Part shown: piece after piece, positions 22,800 through 32,382 of the stretch
How positions within the stretch are numbered: the stretch's first letter is position 1
Layout: each line of letters begins with the position of its first letter
Source of the DNA: Brachycybe producta
Taxonomy: Eukaryota; Arthropoda; Diplopoda; Playtdesmida; Andrognathidae
Direction of reading: 5' to 3'
Assembly (NCBI GenBank): GCA_036925085.1
Contig: JAUPFP010000001.1
Span: 12,797,854-12,861,853 of the forward strand
Length of the DNA stretch: 64,000 bases
The notes under the pieces: generated by a model
Told to the model about the DNA's origin: nothing
Seen by the model: the letters and a program-made list of their open reading frames with translations, nothing else
The model's database searches: none
Program-made: the position numbers and the translations under genes

Positions 22800-23734
22800 T
22801 GTGACGGACCTTTTTCCGTTAGTAGAATCTGCTCTTTTTGGTTAATACGAGCGAGTTTGCACTCGTATTGATAATGATTGGCTAGGTAACTAATTCTACT
22901 GGCCCGGGAGGACTAGACCAATATAACGTCTATTTTATGTCCTCACTATTCTCTGGCAAAAGACTTCACAGTCTTGAGGATCTTTAATCTCTGTATCTCT
23001 CGGACTGTTGTCCGTAAATCTGCCCTAAGAATCGTGTAAAATATACTTACTTGTACGTTGCAGGTTTGCACCTGTTGGGACCTTGAAGTATCCAGAATAG
23101 GTGAAGACCTGCAAATGATGAGTTCACAATCGCGGAATTTAAGTTTCGATAAATAAAACACCACTGGTTTAGTTAAAGTAGAAAATGGTTTATTTAGCTG
23201 ATAAAATTATCAACCAAAGACGAAATGAAACTCGAATTGATGCACAACACATAAAAATATATCTTGAAAATAATAAAAGAAAAGAACCTAGCCAAAATCG
23301 GGCATAGGTTCAGTATATAAAAAGAAGCTCTTGAGCATATAAAAATGACTCTTTATATACCCTGAGAATCCCAAAGTCGGATTCTCAGGGCACAACTTTG
23401 CAATTGGTTACTCTTATATTTTGGCCCAAATAGACCAATCACAAGATTGATCTATTTGTCCAAAATCATGATTCATCCCCTGTTATCACACATAGGTGAT
23501 AACAGGAGAAACGAAAACAAAATCAAATTAAAAACGATAACTCCACTCATGTGGAAGTAAAAATGAGGGGGAATTAAAAGGTCAAGATCAAAAGATATGA
23601 CATCTGTGATATCTGGGTCACTCGGTACCAAAAGTACCGAGTGGCCCAGAAGCCAAATAAAATACAGGGTGACGTAAAACCCAAAACGAAAGCACAAATT
23701 AAAGAAAAAATAAGCGGCGGGCCCAAACGTCTCA
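22800..23734 (-). mobile_element. Element D 3' LTR
   Basis: On the minus strand it starts TGAGACGTTTGGGCCC and ends GGTCCGTCACA, giving TG...CA ends and a length of 935 bp. A purine run, GGGGGAG, precedes it on the minus strand (23735-23741), as expected of a polypurine tract. The solo LTR 53449-54369 has the same ends. A conserved hairpin sits at 23479-23506. The outer flank is ATAT of the (TA)n tract. Confidence 0.88.
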
Positions 23735-24086
23735 CTCCCCCGACTAAGCGGGAAGTACCCTACTTCTCAAGACAATTTCTCTCGAAAATCCCCCTCCCCC
23801 TGACTAGATCCAAATTAATAAAACCCAGGGGTATCACAGGTATTTGATCATACAAAAAAAAACGTTTCCAAAATAAAATATAAATAATATTTGATTATTA
23901 CATCACAGAAATACACATTCGCTAGAAAAATAAATCGATTACATTTTGACTAGGAAATTAAATCTAATCATCGCGCCAACTGGTCCGGCGATGACTGCTC
24001 CATGCGGACATCCTTCTATGGCTCTGGCGATAGGTGGCCGCGTCGATCCCTCCTCCGAAATTCACCTCCCGTGGTTGTCCGTAGAG
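23735..24086 (-). other. Element D 3' untranslated region with polypurine tract
   Basis: About 350 bp between the ORF3 stop and the 3' LTR. It is AT-rich at 23840-23960 and G-rich on the minus strand next to the LTR. No gene is seen. Confidence 0.6.
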
Positions 24087-26190
24087 TCACTCCAGTGTCT
24101 GCAGCAGGACGACAGTCGACCGCTCCAATGTTGACAGAACGGCAGCTTCCACATAGTCCAGCATCCGCATGGCGGCATAGTCCCTTTCGATGGCCATTGG
24201 TGAGACGTGGCGAAATCTTCGGTCCTGGTTCCGATCGGGAATCAGGGTGGCCAACATCGTCTCGGCGATCAATTCCAAGGTCCTGGTGCGGGAGTGCTCC
24301 CGGGTTCCAGGGTGAATCAGTTGAATGATGTTCAATTCGTTGCTTGCATGAAGTGCGACGACAGCGGGATATTCTGGCGTCTCTAGAATGACAGCGGTCC
24401 AGAGAACATCTCTCCTGGGTCGTGGTTGTTCGCTGGAAATCTCCCTTCTACTGTTGAACACTCCCAAATAGCGGAGCGCATGTCGTCCTCCGCGTCTACT
24501 AAAAGAAACCAAACCATTATTAAGGAGGCGCAATTGTCGTTCTTGCTCCTCTTCAAGGTGTTGTTTTTGACGGCGACGGTGACTTAGGCTTGGTGGTCAG
24601 CTTAGGGATTGCTCCCTTCGATGGCTCTTCTACTTGAATGGCAGGATGTCCTCGGTGTCCTTGAAACTGCTCGTCGCGGCGAGCTTTTCGGCGGGCAGCG
24701 GACCCCTGACCTTTCGGTCGTCTCATCTCTCGTGGTCGGTCCCTTGGCGGCGATCGGTGGTCAAAATGGACTTCCCGCCTCTTGTTCCCCTCCCGGACGA
24801 CAGTTACTGTCGATCTTGGCTTAAACGGAACAATGGGTGGTAGAGATTCAGACGATACTTCTCTTGGTGGTGTCGGGACCGAAATTGGTCCTGGCAGCAC
24901 CAGCTTCCTAGTAAGTTCTGGTCGGTATCCTCGAACAATGGGCTGGTCGATTGTAGCCCAACTGTTGGTCGGAGATGTAGTGCGAACTGGTTTCCTGGTG
25001 GTCGGTAGCACGGTGCCGACTTCAGGGACTTCTATGGGCTTCTGGCCCCTCCTGATGCACTCTTCATTTTGGCGGGCTATCCACTCTTTCATAGCCCTTT
25101 TGTCGGCGTTCCTCTCTCCTCGGGTGCGGCCCCGGCGATTCGAGGAGTACAACTCGGCTGGTACTCCCCCTTCGGCATCACTGCCGGGCGGAGTGTCCAT
25201 TTCCTCAGGTGGACGTGGAAACTGTTGCGCTGGGTTCCGAGCTGGTCCCATATAGATATCGGGCTCGGGGTTACCTAGATGAGGAGGCGGAGATCTCATT
25301 AGCGGTACAAAAGATTTATTAACTCATCTTCCGATTCGGGGCTCTTTCGCTTCTTGAAAGAGTTGCCCGAATCGTTCCGGTTCTTCTCTGAAGTCGAGGC
25401 ATTGCTGCCTAAGGGCTTTTCAGCCGTGTTGGCTGCTCCAGTCTTTAGGGCGGCGTCCTCGATCTCCATCACATCATCGTCGTGTCCCTCTCCAAATAAT
25501 GCGGTGAAATTAAAAAAATCCTCACTGCTGGTAGACTTTCCTCCAAAAGAACGTGGCATCTTCTTCTCAAAATTCAACTTTTTGGCACTTGACACTGTAG
25601 AAAATCACGAAACTTTGCTTTCGCGTCCTTCTCTTGCAGAAGTGAATTTGAAAGTGGCGTCCAAAATGGCGGAGGCATCCCCACGTGGTTCTAAGGGGTT
25701 GCCAAGTCTAATTTCCGGGTCAGAAGAGGCGGAGCTATTAGCTACTTCCGGTTTCTTTTCTTTTCCTCTTCTCTCGATTTTTCCCACCAGGCGGTGCTGC
25801 GCAAGGTGGCAAATTCGAATTTCAGCATCATTTGATGCTTCTTTTTGACTCTCTGGGTCTAATTTGGCCATTTTAACGCCAAATTTCGCCCATCTCGGTG
25901 GTAAATTAGCTTTTGCATAATTTTTCTTCTCTCCACCACGTGTTTGCACATGGGAATCCAATTGGACTGGTTCTTTTGGAGCAGTTTTCTTTGGTCTCCC
26001 GCGTTTCCTTTTAGGTGGTTCCAGTGAGATTTCTGGAACTTCCTCTTCTTCTTTTTCAGAAGTTTCCGGATGAGTTTCTTGACTGGCATCGGGGATAACT
26101 TCTTCTTCCTCTTTACGACGAACTTCTGGAGTACTCTCAACAGGTAAGTTGTCGTCTGCTTCGTCAATAATTTCTTCGTCAGCGTCGGAT
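24087..26190 (-). pseudogene. Element D Pol tail and ORF3 region (AT-hook, low-complexity, C-terminal domain)
   Basis: Downstream of integrase the frame gives an acidic Glu-rich stretch, a canonical AT-hook (about 25986-26015), a VQTRGGEKKN segment, a basic/Ser-rich region, the conserved QFPRPPEEMDTPPGSD and NADKRAMKEWIARQNEE blocks (about 25080-25230), VDQPIVRGY-like DQPIVRGYRPEL, then a globular end (NNGLVSFSRR ... RYLGVF, WTAVILET, AVVALHASNE) ending at 24087. Frameshifts lie near 26190, 25600, 25299 and 24550. The C-terminal block matches that of element E over about 150 residues. Its function is unknown. Confidence 0.75.
25986..26015 (-). other. AT-hook motif coding segment (PKRKRGRPKK)
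   Basis: Minus-strand codons read PKRKRGRPKKTAP, in frame with the acidic stretch before it and the VQTRGGEKKN segment after it. RGRP flanked by K/R is the consensus AT-hook, a short motif that lies in the minor groove of AT-rich DNA. It sits about 70 codons after the end of the integrase-proximal region. The same position in element E lacks the GRP core. Confidence 0.85.
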
Positions 26191-29100
26191 TCTTCCTTTC
26201 CTCAGGTCATTGGCCTCGAAATAGGGTCTCATTTGCTGAATATTGATGGTGTCTCTCATAGTCAGACCAGATTGAGTGACGTACTCGATCTCGTAGACTA
26301 AGTCGGTTATCTTTTTGGTGACAATGCAGGGTTCCTTGTATGGCCAGATGAGTTTCTGAGCCATTCCTGGCTTTGGCACACGATCTCTTATCAGCACTTT
26401 CTGACCCGGTTTATAGTCCGGAATCGTACGATGCTTCTCGTCGTAGGTTTTTTTTCTGCACCTCCTGGGCAGCTTCGATATTCTTTTTAGCAGCATCCAA
26501 AGCTGGATCGGACTGCTCTGCTTCGTCTGGGCTCGCGCCCGAACATCAATCGATACGGTGAAAATTTCGTTGAGTTATGCTCTACCGAATTGTAGGCCAC
26601 AACCGCGTCACCTAATTTCTTTTTCCAGTCAGCCTGCTGCTGAAGGACATCCAAGTGACGTTTCACCACTTCCATGACTGTATGGTTCGTTCTCTCTGTC
26701 AACCCATCAGCTTGAGGATGATAGGCTGTCTTTTCAGCATGCTGGATTGCGTAGGTCTTGAAAAACGCTTGAGTCTCGTTACTCAAAAATTGGGGTCCTC
26801 GATCAGTGATAATCTTCTGAGGAACTCCGAACTCGTTTACAATTTTGTCCTTGACGAAGGCAATTGCTGCCTGAGCAGTTGCTCTTGCCACTGCTTTGGC
26901 GATGCAATACTTCGTCGCGTAATCCACTGCAATTAAAATATGTTGAACTCCTCCGGTTGACTTCGGAAGAGGACCAACATAATCCATCCCACAATGATTG
27001 GCTGAAGCAATCCAGTTTGGTTCTCTGACAGATGTGGCACGACTTGACATAGTCGGCGACATCTGCTTTCATTGTTTTCCAATAGAATCGCTTGTGGATT
27101 TTCATCGTTTTGGTGAATCCGAAATGTCCGGCCTCAGGCACATCATGGAGCATCTCGAGAATCCCAATCGTCAATTGTCAGGGCACAGTACACGTTAGTC
27201 CTGGCACGGTATCTTCATACTTCATGTGGTATAAAACGCCATCCACTATCGCAAACTTCTTGTGATAGGGATGCAGTCGATCTTTCTGGAGTGATTCTTT
27301 GATGAGGAGAAGTTCTTCATCCAGGAATTGCTCCCGTTCCCACTGGAAATCGTTGTAGACAGTAAAGATGTGAAGGTCTTCGAGAGCTTCCATCTCTCCA
27401 TTCTTCTGCTTCCAACTTGCAGGAACGTTGCTCTCGTAACGTGAGACACAATCGGCGTCCACATGCGTTTTACCATTTTTGTAAACTACCTCATAATCAT
27501 ATGGCTGTAGTTTCACCTGCCATTTACCCAATCGGCCATCAAGATTCTGTGCTGTTTTTAGATAGCACAGGGCCTTATGATCGGTAAATATCTTGAACTT
27601 TCGGTTGAAAACGTACGGTCTGGCATTTTCTATGCCATAAACGATTGCAAGACACTCTTTTTCAGTCGTTCCGTAGTTTCGTTCAGCTCCTTGGAGTTTT
27701 CGGCTGTAGTAACCTAGAACTCCCGGTTTTCTCTCTTTTTTCGCATACTGATAAATGATGACACCAATCTGGTAATCACAAGCATCAGTGTGCAAGGCAA
27801 TTTCTGCCTCCGGATCATACAAAGTTAGAATCGGAGCGGAGCAAAGAGCCTTATTCAGACTACTAAAAGCGGCCTCGCAGTCGTCATCCCACTTGAAGTC
27901 CAGGTCCTTCTTGACTAGGGCTTGCATTGGTTTGGCGATCTTGGAGTAGTTCTCGATGAAACGGTTGTAGTAGCCGGTCATCCCAAGGAAGCTTCTGACG
28001 TCAGTCACGTTTTTCGGTGCAGGAAATCCTTGAATCGTCTGCACCTTCTCTTCATCAGGTCGAATACCAAGGACACTAATCTTGTGGCCAAGGTAGTTGA
28101 TCTCGTCTTCTCCGAAGAAACATTTGCTGGGTTGAAGACTTAAATTGGCGTTCCTGATGAGCACCAAGATATCTTTCAATCTCTTCATGAATTCTTCGAA
28201 GTCCTTCGCGAAGATGACAATGTCATCTAAGTAGACCAGGCAGGTCTCCCATTTGTGGCCTGCCAGTAACAAATCCAAAGCACGCTGCATCGTTGCAGGT
28301 GCATTCATCAAACCAAACGGCATTCTATTGAATTCGTAGAGGCCATTTGTGCATATGAAAGCCGTTTTTTCCGCGATCTCTTTCTTCCACCGGAAATTGC
28401 CAATAACCTGATATTAAATCCAAGGTTGCAAAGATTGTGGCTCCAGAAAGAGAATCGAAAGCGTCATCGATCCGTGGTAACGGATATTGGTCAGATTTGG
28501 TTTGAGCATTTAGTTTGCGATAATCGACGCAAAATGCTGATGCTGACCATTCTTCTTCTTGACAATCACCACCGGACTTGCGTACGGACTTTTGGATGGG
28601 CTCACGATGCCGGCGTCCAACATATCATGTAGTGTCGACTTGATGATCTCTCTTTGAGCAGGTGAAGTACGTCGGAGCGGTTCTCGAACCGGCGGGTTCT
28701 CATCCGTGTCAATTATGTGCGTTGCCAAATTTGTCTTTTTCAAGTCGGAGGTCTTGAAGGCAAAAATGTCTCTGAATTCTCCGAGAAGCTTCCGAATCGC
28801 CATTTTTTCTTCCCTTGAACGATTCGGATTGACATTCAGACTGTCTTGAAATTTGACATAGTCTTGTACTGTCACTTCGTCACTGTGCTTCAATTTTGTA
28901 AATCGAGGGGCCCACAGGCACATCAAGAGCTACAATGGCGTCCTCGATCTCTGCGATCGTTTCTCTGGCTCCGAGGTGAATAACCTCTCCAGACGGATTG
29001 AAGATTTGAATTTGAAGGATAGATTTCCCTCTCCCTTCAATGATCCCAGGAGAAACTTTGACTCCTCTCTGCTGGAACGTGCTTTCGCACGAGTCGATGA

Positions 29101-30430
29101 ATTGAAGACTACCTTCTTGTAGATCATCAGGAGCATTGACCTCGACGATTGCAATTTTTTTCAGATCCAGCACGAGATTCTGGACCAGACGTAGCTTAGC
29201 TGGCCCCTTATTCAGGAGTTTCTCTTGCAGATCTTCCTCTTCTTTATTCTTAAGATTTTGTATAAAATCTTCTGCTTTTTGGTTCTTTTGGAGAGTGTCC
29301 GGCAACAGTTCCTCTCCAAAGTAAACTTTCTTCTTGTTCATGTCAAGGCAAAGGTTGAGGTCTTTACCGAGATCGTTTCCCAGTAAAGCCTCACGTCGTC
29401 CTTTGATGACAAACAACTTTCCTTTGACAAGTTTTTCGGCGACTCGAATCGGCACGATGACTTGTCCCATGATGTTTAATGGATTTCCTCCGGCGCCAGT
29501 CAAATTCGGTGGAAAAGGTAGCGGATCCATTACCAACCTCATTTCTTTGACTAGTGACTCACTTATGACAGAAGCTTCGGCGCCACTGTCGGTAGTCATC
29601 ACTAACTCACGACCTCCGAAGTTCACACAAACTTTGGGAGCCGTCTGCTCATCTTGTTGTTGGACTTGAAGTTCACGAGGCGCGACTGTCTCAGTCAACT
29701 TGGTCCAGACATCTTGTATTGTCCTCGAACAACACTGGTTTTTCAACCGACAGAGAAGACTACACTCTGCAGTCGAATTCTTAACAGGCGTGGCTACTTT
29801 CTTTTTCGCCACTCCATGTTCTGCTTTGGTTTTAACAGGAGTAGCTCCTTTTGAGACTACTACCTGTTCTGCTTGGTTTCTAGCAAGAGTAGCTCCTTTT
29901 GAGACAACTACTTGCTCTTCTTTAGTCTTAACAGGTGTGGTTACTTTCTTTTTCGCCACACTCTGTTCTGCTTGATTGTTAACAGAAGTAGCTCCTTTTG
30001 AGACTACTATCTGTTCTGCTTTGTTGGACATCTTCGCGTCGTTCGTCTTTACAAATGACGTAGAGGCCCCACTTTGCAGTGGGTTCCGCCGGCTCCTATC
30101 TTCGTGAATGGTACGGATGTGGATCCCATCTCCAAAGTCTGCTTTATGTCGGGGAGAGTCCTCTAGCTGCACCGCAGCACAGCTCTGCTTAGGAGTCGTT
30201 GATTCCTCTTCTCTGTCGGCGTTTTGGCACAGGCTACCCAGACCTGAAGGCATCCCAGCATGGTTGACCGCAGCCACCCCAATAGATCGACTCGTTATCT
30301 GGTCCTGTCGGACCGTGACGTCAACCTTTGCAGGTTTCGTTGACTCCACTTCATTCGGGCTCTCTTTGACATCTTCTTTTTTGGGCGTCACTACTTTGGG
30401 TGTGAGTGGCACCCTTAGTAGTTTAAAGCT
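26179..30430 (-). pseudogene. Element D pol: protease, RT, RNase H, integrase
   Basis: Pol follows gag in the -1 frame. The order is an N-terminal extension with imperfect repeats (VVSKGAT and VAKKKVATPVK units, 29750-30010), an aspartic protease with DSGAEASVIS (about 29570), a reverse transcriptase with FRDIFAF, the PPVREPLRR block and YLDDIVIF (about 28225), RNase H with LHTDACDYQIGV and DHKALCYL, an integrase HHCC zinc region (HDVPEAGHFGF ... CHICQR) and a DDE core (MDYVGPLP, IITDRGPQF, NxLTERT-like DGLTERTNHTV). Frameshifts near 28925, 28510-28330, 27176 and 26490 disable it. Confidence 0.88.
30383..30427 (-). promoter_or_regulatory. Element D gag-pol -1 frameshift site
   Basis: The heptamer TTTAAAC (30421-30427, minus) is in the correct T TTA AAC phase of the gag frame. 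Gag stops at TAA six bases later. After a 6-nt spacer, GGGTGCCACT (30405-30414) can pair with AGTGACGCCC (30383-30392) around a 12-nt loop. The -1 frame is open straight into the pol ORF. Confidence 0.85.
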
Positions 30431-31420
30431 GTCTGATGGTTGTCAAAACGAAAATAATGTGTTTTATTATCAATTAGGACAGGCACCATCTTCATTACAT
30501 TGGGTAGAACATGGATTTCGTCGGCGCAGATAACTTTCGGCGTCGTCGTTTCCGACAGTTCATCAACTCTATTAACTGGAGTCGTCTTGTTCTCCTCCTT
30601 CTTCGGTTTTGGCTTGTTGGGGCACTGGAACGCTCGATATCCAGGCTCCTGACATTGATAACAGATGAGTGGTCCAGTAGACTTCCTTCTCTGCTGGGGT
30701 CTCGATCCACCATCTTGATTTGGTCGTGAATCCTGCGTCTTTTCAGACATGGCCGGATTCTTGGGAGTCCACGTCTGCTTTTTCTGTTGTTGCTGCTGCT
30801 GTTGCTTCTGCTGCTGAGGCTTCTGCTGCTGGGCCGGCTGGTTACCAGTAGACGTCCTGTATACTAGCATCTTCTCCTCAATCAGCTCTCCTTCTGTTTG
30901 GGCTGCAAATTTAACAAAATCATATAAATTGTCTTTCGGTGCCCCAAATAGATACTGTTTGAGAGATGGTAGCAGGCTCTTCCTCAGACTTGAGATTAGC
31001 AAAGAGTCGTCATCATTGGGATGTATCCTTCGATACATCTCTGCATTCTCTTCTGCATAGACTTTGAAGGTTTCGTTGTCCTTCTAAGTCCTTGCTGACA
31101 GCTCATTCTTAATTCTTACTTTCTGGTCTGGCAGTAGGAATTCATTAATTATTCCATTTCGCATCATGATCCAAGTGATCTCGCCATATTCCAATCGAAA
31201 ACGAGCAAGCCATTTGATCGCTCGTTTTCGAAAAAGACCAGTAAAGTGGCTGCATCGCTGCAGAGAGTTCCACTGGTGCGCAATCGCAATATCTTCGAAC
31301 TCTTCGATATATAGAAGGATGTTTTCAGATCCAGTATACTTCGGATAAAAACCTGGGAGTGGAAGAAGCGAATTATTTTCATAATACGGGGTAGGTCCCA
31401 GGTTTGGAGACCATTCAGGA
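30415..31420 (-). pseudogene. Element D gag, 3' part
   Basis: The frame starts abruptly at the edge of element A's LTR (SPNLGPTPYYENNSL) and continues through ILLYIEEFEDIAIAHQWNSLQ, MYRRIHPNDDDSLL, a Gln-rich stretch and the knuckle CYQCQEPGYRAFQC, where the usual histidine is tyrosine. It aligns throughout with the intact gag of element E. A TAG stop at about 31086 breaks it. The first 125 or so codons are missing, lost with the deletion on the far side of element A. Confidence 0.85.
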
Positions 31421-32305
31421 TGTAACGTCCCGCCGGACCGTCACAATACCCCAGTAAGCTCACCCCAAAAATGGCATAAAACTTACCGCTCAACCGGCTC
31501 CTCACGGGGACGGGACCGTACCCGTAGCCGTCTCCCGCACGGTGCTCCTTGAGTTGTGTCGGCTCCAGGAGCCACCCCCGACAGACACGGGGACGGGACC
31601 GTACCCGTAGCCGTCTCCCGCACGGTGCTCCTTGAGTTGTCGGCTCCAGGAGCCACCCCCGACGGACACGGCGAAAGACTACGCCGCCACGCCGAGAATA
31701 TCGCGGTAGAACACCGGTTCTACCGCGAGCCGACACGAGGACCGGCCGAAACAAGTCGGAAATAGGACGGTGGAGTTTCCCCAACCAGAAACCCACCCCC
31801 CTCGCGGTACTCCCCAAGAAAAGACACGATACACGCAAGTGATGATTATAGTGTATTTAATGGACACTTACGACGTATAAGATGAATAAAACGATGGCAG
31901 TATTAATATTCACACAACTTGGCTGGTATTCCTTTACCAGCCAAGCCTCCATAAATATGTACAAATAAAGGCACAGAAGCCAACAGACCAAAGGCACAAA
32001 GAAGATCCAGGTGCTGGACAGTGGAGGTCCTCTTGACCTCCACCCACAGGTCTAGTCTCCAGTATAGCCTACAACCAACTGCCCAGATCCTGTCGTTGAC
32101 TAGGCCACAGGAAACCTGAAGGCAACTCCACCTGGAGGGGACAGAGGTCACTTCTGACCTCTCACCCATAGACTTCATGGTGAGAGGTCTGCTGGCACCA
32201 AAATGGCGTCCGTCCCAACAGCCTACTGTAGCTGTCAGGCAGACTACCATAGGGAAATTCGTCTGCTCAATCAAATTTAAAAATTGAGCAGACCAGGTTG
32301 CCACA
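31421..32305 (-). mobile_element. Element A 3' LTR
   Basis: On the minus strand it starts TGTGGCAACCTGG and ends GGACGTTACA, 885 bp. The opening resembles the LTR B start TGTGACAACCC. A block of about 70 bp with the GGAGCACCGTGCGGGAGACG segment is duplicated in tandem at 31495-31660. The purine-rich sequence ACAGGGAAGTTGAGAGGAT immediately precedes it and is the likely polypurine tract. It adjoins D gag at 31420. Confidence 0.9.
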
Positions 32306-32382
32306 ATCCTCTCAACTTCCCTGTTCCGTCTCGGGAAAAGGTCAGTCAAGCCAGCCAGGATTGCTCCCCGAACCTGACCTTC

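Noticed and set aside
22800..23838. A longer element D LTR ending at GGTATCACA (23838)
   Set aside because: The solo LTR D-prime ends at GTCTCA, and a purine tract directly follows 23734, so the LTR ends there.
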